Assembly: GCF_020171785.1 (NCBI RefSeq)
Contig: NZ_JAIVAE010000003.1
Span: 62,001 to 126,000, forward strand
DNA from: Guptibacillus hwajinpoensis
GTDB taxonomy: Bacteria; Bacillota; Bacilli; Bacillales; Guptibacillaceae
DNA length: 64,000 nt
Reading direction: 5' to 3'
Position 1 is the first letter of the stretch. Each line of letters starts with the position of its first letter. Position numbers and translations under genes: made by a program. Under the pieces are notes generated by a model. The model was not told the DNA's origin. It worked only from the letters and a program-made list of their open reading frames with translations, and did not search any database. Positions 25,300-33,048 of this stretch are shown here, piece after piece.

Positions 25300-28050
25300 A
25301 TGACAATTGATACGGCACATTCAACGCAACAAAGTCACCACGTTGCGCTAAGGCGTGACATTAACATGCTAGGAAGCCTTCTTGGTGACGTTTTAGTGCA
25401 GCATGGCGGCAAAGAACTTCTTGATATGGTTGAATCGATTCGAGAGAAGACGAAATCTCTCAGAACAGCTGCAGATCTCGAAACTTCTCAGCAGCTGAAG
25501 GAAACCATTCAGACGCTTCAACCACCTATGAGAAAACAAGTCATTCGCGCATTTGCTCTTTATTTTCATCTCGTCAATATTGCAGAGCAGAATCATCGCA
25601 TTCGAAGACGTAGAGATTATCAAATGTTGGAAGAAGAACAGTCACAGCCCGGATCCATTCCGCACGCAATTTCTTTACTTAAGAAGAACAATGTACCAGG
25701 TGAGCTGATTGAAGATACATTGTCCTCTCTATCACTTGAATTGATTTTAACAGCCCATCCAACTGAGGCAACGAGACGCTCAGTGCTAGAAATTCATAAA
25801 CGTATCGCAAATTCATTACAACAATTAGATAATCCGCTATTAACAAAGCGAGAACAAAAAGCATTAAAAGCGGATCTTCTTAACGAAATTACCATCCTTT
25901 GGCAAACTGATGAATTACGCCATAAAAAACCATCCGTTATGGACGAGGTAAATATGGGCCTTTTCTATTTCGAAGAAACGCTATTCGAAGTACTACCACA
26001 AATCCATCAAGAACTTGAAGAGTGTTTAAAAGAACATTATCCAGATGCAAAATGGGAAGTGCCGAATATTCTAAAATTTGGCTCGTGGATCGGTGGAGAT
26101 CGAGATGGCAATCCATTTGTTACGCCAGAGGTTACATGGAATACGCTTGAACGGCAGCGAGAAGTTGTCATTTCTAAATACAAAGACTCTGTAAAAGACT
26201 TAATGAGACAGCTAAGTCAATCGACAAACCGTATTTCCATCTGTAGCGAGTTGATGGAATCCATTGAGGAAGATAAACGTCAATTTCCAAACACAAAAGA
26301 ATGGGGCGTGCCTCATGAAGCTTATCGGGTGAAATTAGCCTATGTATTAGAAAAGCTAAGTCGGGTAAACAGTGTGAACGGATACAAAAATACAGAACAG
26401 TTTATTGCTGATTTGAAGCTTATAAGCAATAGTTTGCGTCAACATTTCCCAGAAGGGGCTCACTTTTCGCAATTAAATAAACTCATCCGACAGGCATCTC
26501 TTTTCGGATTTCACCTCGCTACGTTAGATGTTCGGAATCATAGTGGTGAACATGAGGGAGCAATCGCAGAAATTTTAAATCGAGTTAACATGGCAAGTGA
26601 TTATGCAGCATTAGAAGAAGAACAAAAAGTTCGCTTACTTACTAGTATTTTGGAAGATCCGCGTCCTGTTTTATCGACATATGAGGACTATTCCGAAAAA
26701 ACACGGAAAATCATTGATATTTTTACAATGATTAAAAAAGCTCATCAAGAGTTCGGTACAAAATCAATTTCTGTTTACTTAATTAGTATGACCCGTTCGG
26801 CAAGTGATCTTCTTGAGGTACTCGTTCTTGCGAAAGAAGCAAACATTTACCGATTGCATGCAGATGGAAGTGTTGAAAGTGATTTAAATATTGCCCCTTT
26901 ACTTGAAACCATCGATGACCTTAAAGCTGGACCTTCCATTATGAAGAGGCTTTTTGAACTCCCGGTCTATAAAAACCACTTAGCCAAGCTCGAAAACCGT
27001 CAGGAAATTATGCTTGGGTATTCAGATGGAAGTAAGGATGGAGGTACACTGACAGCTAACTGGAAGCTTTATCAGGCCCAGCAAGAAATTAGCAGCATTG
27101 CATCTGAAAAAAACCTTCGTCTTAAATTCTTCCATGGACGTGGAGGTGCACTTGGCCGAGGTGGTGGCCCACTTCGCAGAAGTCTTTTGTCACAACCACC
27201 AGAAACATATACAGCTGGGGTCAAAATTACAGAGCAAGGTGAAGTGCTTTCTTCTCGCTATTTGCTTTACGATATCGCTTATCGAAGTTTGGAACAAGCA
27301 ACGACAACATTACTAACTTCTGCTGTTTCAGGAATTGAAACAGATCAGCGTCAAGAAAAATGGCATAAAATGATGGATGAAATGTCAGCAGTTTCACTTA
27401 AGTCTTATCAGTCCCTTGTATTTGAAGATGACGGATTCCTTGCTTACTTTAAACAAGGAACGCCACTCCCAGAACTTGGCGCACTAAACATTGGTTCACG
27501 CCCTATGAGTAGAAAAGGAACTGATCACTTTGATGATTTACGTGCAATTCCTTGGGTATTTGCCTGGACTCAAAGCCGTCAATTGATGCCAGCATGGTAT
27601 GCTTCAGGCACTGGTTTAACGAAACTCGCTACAACAGAGGAAGGCTTAAAGAATTTAAAAGAAATGTATCAAAACTGGCCATTTTTCGCTTCACTTATTG
27701 ATAACTTACAAATGGGTCTAATGAAAGCGGACCTCGCAACCGCTGAGAAGTATATGTCTCTGATTGATGACGAACAGCTCGCAAATCGGATTTTTGGTAA
27801 GATTGTCGATGAATATCATCGTACGAAGGATGTAATCTTAACCATTACAGGACAAGAAGAGCTTCTTGATGGTACGCCAAATATTAAAGACTCCATCCGT
27901 TTACGCAACCCTTACGTTGATCCATTAAGTTCACTGCAAGTTGAATTAATTTCAACGTATCGATCTCAAGGTAGCGAGGACGATGAGCTATTGAAAGAAA
28001 TTCTGTTAACCATTAACGGCATCGCGGCTGGTCTTCGAAATACAGGCTGA
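25300..28050 (+). CDS. ppc: Phosphoenolpyruvate carboxylase
   Basis: 916 aa cytoplasmic enzyme adding bicarbonate to PEP to give oxaloacetate, refilling the TCA cycle. Catalytic His153 lies in LTAHPTEATRR, the PEP-binding region is GSWIGGDRDGNPF, the glycine-rich active-site loop is FHGRGGALGRGGGP, and RPMSRKG plus the C-terminal RNTG are conserved. Full length for a bacterial enzyme. Many Bacillus species rely on pyruvate carboxylase, so ppc is not universal in the group. AGAAAGGT precedes the ATG; it has its own promoter and terminator. Confidence 0.95.
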   Translation: MTIDTAHSTQQSHHVALRRDINMLGSLLGDVLVQHGGKELLDMVESIREKTKSLRTAADLETSQQLKETIQTLQPPMRKQVIRAFALYFHLVNIAEQNHRIRRRRDYQMLEEEQSQPGSIPHAISLLKKNNVPGELIEDTLSSLSLELILTAHPTEATRRSVLEIHKRIANSLQQLDNPLLTKREQKALKADLLNEITILWQTDELRHKKPSVMDEVNMGLFYFEETLFEVLPQIHQELEECLKEHYPDAKWEVPNILKFGSWIGGDRDGNPFVTPEVTWNTLERQREVVISKYKDSVKDLMRQLSQSTNRISICSELMESIEEDKRQFPNTKEWGVPHEAYRVKLAYVLEKLSRVNSVNGYKNTEQFIADLKLISNSLRQHFPEGAHFSQLNKLIRQASLFGFHLATLDVRNHSGEHEGAIAEILNRVNMASDYAALEEEQKVRLLTSILEDPRPVLSTYEDYSEKTRKIIDIFTMIKKAHQEFGTKSISVYLISMTRSASDLLEVLVLAKEANIYRLHADGSVESDLNIAPLLETIDDLKAGPSIMKRLFELPVYKNHLAKLENRQEIMLGYSDGSKDGGTLTANWKLYQAQQEISSIASEKNLRLKFFHGRGGALGRGGGPLRRSLLSQPPETYTAGVKITEQGEVLSSRYLLYDIAYRSLEQATTTLLTSAVSGIETDQRQEKWHKMMDEMSAVSLKSYQSLVFEDDGFLAYFKQGTPLPELGALNIGSRPMSRKGTDHFDDLRAIPWVFAWTQSRQLMPAWYASGTGLTKLATTEEGLKNLKEMYQNWPFFASLIDNLQMGLMKADLATAEKYMSLIDDEQLANRIFGKIVDEYHRTKDVILTITGQEELLDGTPNIKDSIRLRNPYVDPLSSLQVELISTYRSQGSEDDELLKEILLTINGIAAGLRNTG

Positions 28051-28058
28051 TATCCAAG

Positions 28059-28090
28059 TACCCCTTTATTTATAGAGGGGTATTTATTGT
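28059..28090 (+). terminator. Terminator after ppc
   Basis: TACCCCT (28059-28065) and AGGGGTA (28076-28082), then TTTATT. Confidence 0.7.
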
Positions 28091-28132
28091 AAAGAAGGTG
28101 CGCGATTCTCGCTATTTACCACAAATACTTTT

Positions 28133-28180
28133 CCCTCCTTTAGAAAAACTAAGATAGTAACAAAATCATCTAAAGGAGGG
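28133..28180 (+). promoter_or_regulatory. Hairpin that can sequester the ribosome site of the CAP lipoprotein gene
   Basis: CCCTCCTTTAGA (28133-28144) is the perfect reverse complement of TCTAAAGGAGGG (28169-28180), which contains the Shine-Dalgarno sequence for the ATG at 28187. If both arms are in the transcript, a 12-bp stem with a 24-base loop would hide the ribosome site. No transcription start could be placed, so this remains a structural prediction. Confidence 0.55.
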
Positions 28181-28186
28181 CAACCC

Positions 28187-29008
28187 ATGTACAAAAAGAT
28201 CATACCTTTATTATTGCCAGGATTACTGCTTCTCGGAGCATGTAACGCAAATAACAACGATGAAGAAGCGTTAAATATAAATAAAACAAGCGCGCCTACA
28301 GAGGGAATTCAACGGATAAACAGTGGTCAACTTACTATTGATCCTAACTCCTATAGTACAGAGACACCAAGCGCAAAATTCCCTCATGGTGAAATGGTTC
28401 AAGATGGGCAATTTGAATTCAATGAAGTTCTTCCAAATGTAGATCCGCGTGAATATTTACCAGAAGGTTTCCCAGAACAATATGGCATTGGCGGCAAAGA
28501 GGAACAACAGCGTCAACAAAAGATGAGACCAGATCAAAATACTGGTCAAGCTCAGCCAAATGAAAATCCTGCTCCTGAGCAGGAAGAAGCCAATAAAGAA
28601 AAATCACCTACTTCAGAGCCATCAGGTGAAATTACAAAAGAGATTCAACAGGTTATCGACTTAACAAACGCTGAACGAAAAGAGCAAGGACTATCTCCAC
28701 TAAAAGCCATGCCATCATTAAGTGATGTGGCTCAGGAAAAATCACGTGACATGCAACAAAAAAATTACTTTTCCCATACGAGTCCCACTTATGGTTCACC
28801 ATTTGACATGATGAGGGATTTCGGAGTTGACTTTAACACTGCTGGTGAAAATATTGCTCAGGGACAACAAACTCCCGAAGCCGTTGTTGATGCCTGGATG
28901 AAGAGTGAAGGTCATCGAAAAAACATTATGAACAGCAGTTTTACTCACATCGGAGTGGGACTTGCACAAGATGGGCATTATTGGACGCAAATGTTTATCG
29001 GGAAATAA
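28187..29008 (+). CDS. CAP/SCP-domain lipoprotein (YkwD-like)
   Basis: 273 aa exported lipoprotein. The signal peptide has a lipobox LLGAC with the lipid-bearing Cys19. A low-complexity Gln/Glu/Pro/Asn-rich linker spans about residues 100-150. The C-terminal CAP domain (about 155-273) shows NAERKEQGLSPLK, NYFSHTSP, GENIAQGQ, the HRKNIMN helix and GVGLAQDGHYWTQMF, with the conserved His and Glu of the CAP cavity. Function of bacterial CAP proteins is poorly known; extracellular ligand binding or spore/wall roles are suggested for relatives. Its ribosome site can pair with an upstream complementary segment. Confidence 0.87.
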   Translation: MYKKIIPLLLPGLLLLGACNANNNDEEALNINKTSAPTEGIQRINSGQLTIDPNSYSTETPSAKFPHGEMVQDGQFEFNEVLPNVDPREYLPEGFPEQYGIGGKEEQQRQQKMRPDQNTGQAQPNENPAPEQEEANKEKSPTSEPSGEITKEIQQVIDLTNAERKEQGLSPLKAMPSLSDVAQEKSRDMQQKNYFSHTSPTYGSPFDMMRDFGVDFNTAGENIAQGQQTPEAVVDAWMKSEGHRKNIMNSSFTHIGVGLAQDGHYWTQMFIGK

Positions 29009-29020
29009 TGATAACAAAGA

Positions 29021-29052
29021 AAAGGGTCACATTTGTGGCTCTTTTTCCTTTT
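29021..29052 (+). terminator. Terminator after the CAP lipoprotein gene
   Basis: AAAGGGTCACA (29021-29031) pairs with TGTGGCTCTTT (29034-29044), with two G-T pairs, then TTCCTTTTTT. Confidence 0.75.
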
Positions 29053-29115
29053 TTAGATAAATATTTAGAAATTACCTGAAGAAGAAGGAAGTGGATTCAT
29101 TTTGTCGAATCAAGA

Positions 29116-29131
29116 TACTAACCGGTCAGTA
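29116..29131. promoter_or_regulatory. ACCGGT-centred palindrome upstream of the acyl-CoA dehydrogenase operon
   Basis: TACTAACCGGTCAGTA is palindromic except for one pair (A/C). Its shape fits operators of TetR-family repressors, which often control acyl-CoA genes. No TetR gene is in the window, so the regulator is inferred only. Confidence 0.45.
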
Positions 29132-29174
29132 AGTGTGTAGTTTATCAAAATCGATTTACAAGGAGAGATTACTT

Positions 29175-30350
29175 ATGGATTTACGATTAACTGACGAACA
29201 AGTGATGGTGCAAAAAACAATTCGGAAATTTGTAGAAAACGAATTAATTCCATTAGAAAATGATGTGCTTCGTAATGAACGAGCAGGAAAGCCAGGGATT
29301 TCTGCCGAAAAAATGGAAGAGCTTCAGCAAAAAGCAAAAAAAGCAGGCTTTTGGGGCATTAATACACCAGAAGAGTATGGTGGGGCTAACCTTGGTCAAA
29401 TGATGCTTGCGATTGTGATGATGGAGGTTTCTAAAACGTTTGTCCCGTTCCGCTTCGGTGGATCCGCTGATAATATCCTTTATTACGCAAATGAAGAACA
29501 GAAAGAAAAGTATCTTTTACCAACGATTAATGGTGAAAAGAAATCTTGTTTTGCGATGACAGAGCCTGGTGCTGGTTCTGATACACGAAATATTAAAATG
29601 ACAGCCGTACGTGATGGGGATGAGTGGGTTCTTAACGGTGAGAAAACGTTTATTACTGGTGGAAATGAAGCTGATTTTGTTATGGTGATTGCGATTACAG
29701 ATAAAGAAAAGCATGCCGCAACAGGTAGAGACGGAGTTACTTGCTTTATCGCAGACCGCGAGATGGGCTGGAAGTCTGAATACATTCACACAATGGGAGA
29801 ATGGGGACCAGCAGGATTAGTGTTTGATAATGTAAGGGTACCAAATGAGAATATTTTAGGTGAAGTGGATGGCGGTTACAACCTCGGTCTTGAATGGATT
29901 GGTTTTGCGCGTTGGATTGTTGGGGCAACAGCTGTCGGAGCTGGTGAACGGTTACTTAAAATGGCGATTGACTACGCGAATGAAAGAGAAACATTTGGTA
30001 AACCAATTGCAGAACGCCAGGCCATTCAATGGCAAATCGCCGATTCTGCTGTGGAGATTGAAGCTGCTAAATGGCTCGTTTTAAACGCTGCTTATACGCT
30101 CGATGAAGGGAAAGACAATCGCCAGCTCGCTTCCATGGCTAAACTCTATGGTTCAAATATGGGAAACCGCGTTGTAGACCGTGTCTTGCAAATTCATGGA
30201 GGAATGGGATATACAAAGGAGTTACCAATCGAACGCTGGTATCGTGAAGCTCGTCTTTGGAGGATCTATGATGGAACAGACGAAATTCAACGCTTGATCA
30301 TTGCTCGAAACCTCTTGAAAGGACATGTGAAGGTAGGTCAATACGCATAG
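29175..30350 (+). CDS. Acyl-CoA dehydrogenase (Asp at the usual Glu position)
   Basis: 391 aa FAD flavoprotein introducing a 2,3-double bond into an acyl-CoA. FAD/substrate segments are CFAMTEPGAGSDT and FITGGNEADFVMV, with IHGGMGYTKELP near the C-terminus. The catalytic-base segment of short/medium-chain enzymes, YEGT, reads YDGTDEIQ here, an Asp for Glu change. ATG at 29175 is preferred over an upstream GTG because AAGGAGAG precedes it. It heads an operon with two MaoC-type dehydratase subunits, so it probably supplies the enoyl-CoA that they hydrate. Substrate is unknown. Confidence 0.88.
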   Translation: MDLRLTDEQVMVQKTIRKFVENELIPLENDVLRNERAGKPGISAEKMEELQQKAKKAGFWGINTPEEYGGANLGQMMLAIVMMEVSKTFVPFRFGGSADNILYYANEEQKEKYLLPTINGEKKSCFAMTEPGAGSDTRNIKMTAVRDGDEWVLNGEKTFITGGNEADFVMVIAITDKEKHAATGRDGVTCFIADREMGWKSEYIHTMGEWGPAGLVFDNVRVPNENILGEVDGGYNLGLEWIGFARWIVGATAVGAGERLLKMAIDYANERETFGKPIAERQAIQWQIADSAVEIEAAKWLVLNAAYTLDEGKDNRQLASMAKLYGSNMGNRVVDRVLQIHGGMGYTKELPIERWYREARLWRIYDGTDEIQRLIIARNLLKGHVKVGQYA

Positions 30351-30360
30351 GAGGGTGTTT

Positions 30361-30810
30361 ATGTTTGAATCACTTATTGGTACACGATCAACTCCTGTAA
30401 AGAATATCGTGGAACGCGGTTCTTTGAAAGCGTTCTCAAAATCGATTGGGGATGAATCACCGCTTTATCTTGATGAGTTAGTTGGGAAACGCTCAAGGTA
30501 TGGAGCAAACATTGCACCACCTACATATCCCAGAGTGTTTGATTATGGTGAAATTCAAGGCTTCGACTTGCCTAATGTCGGATTGATTCATGGAAAGCAA
30601 TCTTTTCACTATAAGCGTCCGCTTTTGGTAGGGGAAACAGTTATGTGTTCCACTTCGCTTGAAAATTACTATGAGCGCAATGGAAAGAGTGGTTTACTCG
30701 GATTTCTTTTATTAAAGCGGTATGGAGAAGAGCCAGGAGGAAAACTAATTTTTACTGAAGAGCAAGTAGTGATTATTACTGAAGCTGTAAGAGAGGGGAT
30801 GAGTTCTTGA
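30361..30810 (+). CDS. MaoC-type dehydratase N-terminal-half protein (FAS1-like, HadA-type)
   Basis: 149 aa single hot-dog-fold protein of the FAS1-type dehydratase N-domain family. It carries AFSKSIGDESPLYLDE, the place of the hydratase motif, but Tyr-Leu stand where the active subunit has the catalytic His, so it is probably the non-catalytic partner. AGGAGGG precedes ATG 30361. The next gene overlaps its stop by four bases and has an intact motif. Together they should form a two-subunit hydratase, like HadA with HadB. Confidence 0.78.
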   Translation: MFESLIGTRSTPVKNIVERGSLKAFSKSIGDESPLYLDELVGKRSRYGANIAPPTYPRVFDYGEIQGFDLPNVGLIHGKQSFHYKRPLLVGETVMCSTSLENYYERNGKSGLLGFLLLKRYGEEPGGKLIFTEEQVVIITEAVREGMSS

Positions 30811-31205
30811 ACATAGTAGAAGAATTTAGTGTCGGAACACCATTGGAAATCACGCTCCCCCCAGTCTCTAGGTTAGATCTAATCAAATATGCAGGCGCAT
30901 CGGGCGATTTCAATCCAATCCATACGATTGATGAAGAAGCTACTAAAGCAGGACTTCCGGGTATTATTGCACATGGAATGTGGACAATGGGTAACTTAGC
31001 GAAATTGTTCACGCCATACTATAAAGAGGTCTTTCTTGAAGATTATTCTGTTGCCTTCAAAGGAATGGTTTTCTTAAATGATGTGCTTACACTAAAAGCT
31101 TCTCTCGTATCGATCCAGAACGATCGCTATTATTTTGATGTAGCTGCACTAAATCAGAAAAACGAAGCAGTTGTCAAAGGCTCAGCCGTTCTAAAAAGGT
31201 TTTAA
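30807..31205 (+). CDS. MaoC-family (R)-specific enoyl-CoA hydratase/dehydratase, catalytic subunit
   Basis: 132 aa hot-dog protein. The hydratase motif YAGASGDFNPIHTIDEEA holds the catalytic Asp and His, and GLPGIIAHGMW completes the site. Starts with TTG overlapping the TGA stop of the preceding gene, with GAGAGGGGATG upstream, so translation is coupled. It would hydrate the enoyl-CoA made by the acyl-CoA dehydrogenase encoded two genes upstream, giving an (R)-3-hydroxyacyl-CoA. Confidence 0.83.
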   Translation: MNIVEEFSVGTPLEITLPPVSRLDLIKYAGASGDFNPIHTIDEEATKAGLPGIIAHGMWTMGNLAKLFTPYYKEVFLEDYSVAFKGMVFLNDVLTLKASLVSIQNDRYYFDVAALNQKNEAVVKGSAVLKRF

Positions 31206-31221
31206 TCAAATAAGCCCGCAC

Positions 31222-31252
31222 AAACGAACCTTTTTAGGTTCGTTTCTTTTTT
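31222..31252 (+). terminator. Terminator of the acyl-CoA dehydrogenase/MaoC operon
   Basis: AAACGAACCT (31222-31231) and AGGTTCGTTT (31236-31245) with a TTTT loop, followed by CTTTTTT. Confidence 0.88.
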
Positions 31253-31277
31253 GTTCTTTATTAAATTCAATTAATCC

Positions 31278-31303
31278 CGAAACTTATTTTATTCCAAATC
31301 GTA
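31278..31303 (+). promoter_or_regulatory. Sigma-W-type promoter of the flotillin gene
   Basis: CGAAAC (31278-31283), a 16-base spacer and CGTA (31300-31303) match the sigma-W consensus TGAAAC-N16-CGTA at nine of ten positions. The B. subtilis flotillin operon is a known sigma-W target, which supports the call. Confidence 0.65.
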
Positions 31304-31358
31304 GAAGAAGAGAGAGGAAGATACATACTTACCACTAATCGGAAAGGATGATGAACAG

Positions 31359-32909
31359 ATGATGGAATTTATCGGATTAATAATTTCCGGTATTATTTTG
31401 TTTTTATTACTTTTGGCAGGCGGTATCGGATTTTTCATTTTCAAAAGGCGTTATAAAACCGCCTCCTCTAATCAGGCACTGATAATCACAGGACCAAAAC
31501 TAGGAGATGCAGAGAAAGATAATCGCATTTTCGTCGATGACAATGGTCGTAGTATGAAGATCGTACGTGGTGGCGGTATTCGATTAAAGTTGTTTCAAAC
31601 AAGTACGCCGATCGACCTTACCTCATTTCAACTAGAAATTGCTTCACCAAAAGCATATACATCAGAAGGCGTTCCAATTCGTGCAACAAGTGTCGCAGAA
31701 ATTAGCATAGGCAGCAGACTTGAAATTGTTGCGAATTATGCAGAGAAATTTCTAGGCAAACCACAAAAAGAGAAAGAGCGTGAATTAAAAGAGGTTCTTG
31801 AAGGTCATCTTCGCGCCATCATTTCATCGCTTACAGTCGATGAAATCTACAAAGATTTTAATTCGGTCAATAAAAAAGTGAAGAATATTGCTGAAGAAGA
31901 TCTCAAGAATCTAGGATTTGAAATTACTTCTTTTGCTCTAAAAGAATTAAAGGATGATGACGAAGAGAACGGATATTTAGAAGCTCTAGGACGTCCACGT
32001 ATTGCAGAAGCTAGAAAAGATGCCGATATTGCAGAGGCTAACGCCAGACGTGAAACCCGGATGCACAAAGCGAAAACGGACCAAGAAGCAGAAGAAGATG
32101 AAATAAGACGTCAGATTGAGATCGCCCGTTCTCAAAAAGACAAAGATGTGAAGGAAGCGGAGTACAAAGCTGAAATCGAACAAGGAAGAGCACGTTCTGA
32201 GCAGTCCTATAACCTTGAGCAAGCAAGACTTAATCAGAAAGTAAAAGAAGAAGAAATGCAGGTTCAATTCATTGAACGACAGCGTCAGGTCGAATTAGAA
32301 CTTGAAGAACAAAAACGAAGAAAAACGCAGGCCGATTCGAATGCCTATGATATTCGAGCAAAAGCCGAAGCGGAAGCGGAACGCGATCGCATCGATGGAG
32401 AAACGAAAGCTGAAATTGAAAAGCAAAAAGGATTGGCTGAAGCAGAAGTGATTCGAGAACGTGGTCGTGCTGAAGCGGAAGCGAAAGAACTAATGGCTCA
32501 GGCAATGGAGAAATATGGCGATGCTGCGATTATTGAAATGCTTGTCGACATGTTGCCGAAATATGCGCATGAAATTGCTCAACCATTGTCTCAAATTTCT
32601 GAGATGAAAGTGATTGATATGGGTGGCGGTAAAGGTTCCACACAGATTACAGACAATGTAACAAAAACAATGACAGGTCTTCAGGCAAGTCTAAAAGAAT
32701 CAACTGGAATGGATTTAAAAGCCATGCTTGAGAGTTTTGTCTCAAGAGGACATTACAATTCTTTTGATAAAAAAGCTGATCCTACAGAAGAAGATAAGAG
32801 CACCAATTCAGGAATGGAGGATGACGCTTTTAAAAGCGAAGTAGCCTCAGCATATGAAGAAGAAAGAACAGAACGTCTTAATAATGAAGAAAACGAACAA
32901 AAAGAATAA
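31359..32909 (+). CDS. floT: Flotillin (FloT/YuaG-like)
   Basis: 516 aa membrane-associated scaffold of functional membrane microdomains. Residues 5-30 form a membrane anchor. An SPFH/PHB domain follows (about 30-200), then a long Ala/Glu-rich coiled coil (about 215-385, with many EAEAE repeats). The tail carries a conserved MLPKYAHEIAQPLSQI segment and an acidic end rich in Glu/Ser. In B. subtilis it is co-expressed with the NfeD-like YuaF, but here neither neighbour encodes an NfeD protein. Control by sigma-W is suggested by its promoter, linking it to envelope stress. Confidence 0.9.
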   Translation: MMEFIGLIISGIILFLLLLAGGIGFFIFKRRYKTASSNQALIITGPKLGDAEKDNRIFVDDNGRSMKIVRGGGIRLKLFQTSTPIDLTSFQLEIASPKAYTSEGVPIRATSVAEISIGSRLEIVANYAEKFLGKPQKEKERELKEVLEGHLRAIISSLTVDEIYKDFNSVNKKVKNIAEEDLKNLGFEITSFALKELKDDDEENGYLEALGRPRIAEARKDADIAEANARRETRMHKAKTDQEAEEDEIRRQIEIARSQKDKDVKEAEYKAEIEQGRARSEQSYNLEQARLNQKVKEEEMQVQFIERQRQVELELEEQKRRKTQADSNAYDIRAKAEAEAERDRIDGETKAEIEKQKGLAEAEVIRERGRAEAEAKELMAQAMEKYGDAAIIEMLVDMLPKYAHEIAQPLSQISEMKVIDMGGGKGSTQITDNVTKTMTGLQASLKESTGMDLKAMLESFVSRGHYNSFDKKADPTEEDKSTNSGMEDDAFKSEVASAYEEERTERLNNEENEQKE

Positions 32910-32918
32910 CACATGGAG

Positions 32919-32950
32919 AAAGCCTGGTTCAGTCCAGGTTATTTCTTTTG
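32919..32950 (+). terminator. Terminator after flotillin
   Basis: GCCTGG (32920-32925) pairs with CCAGGT (32932-32937) around TTCAGT, then TATTTCTTTTG. The stem is moderate and the T tail is broken. Confidence 0.6.
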
Positions 32951-32966
32951 TATACCTGAACGTTGA

Positions 32967-32996
32967 TTGACGCTTTTTATAAAATAGTGGTAAAGT
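32967..32996 (+). promoter_or_regulatory. Sigma-A promoter of the glcD-like/activator operon
   Basis: TTGACG (32967-32972), 18-base spacer, TAAAGT (32991-32996). It would express the oxidase gene and the sigma-54 activator without needing sigma-54. Confidence 0.5.
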
Positions 32997-33048
32997 GATG
33001 ATGTTATCAGAAAAGTTTAAATTTTACATATGAACGGAGGACTGTCAC

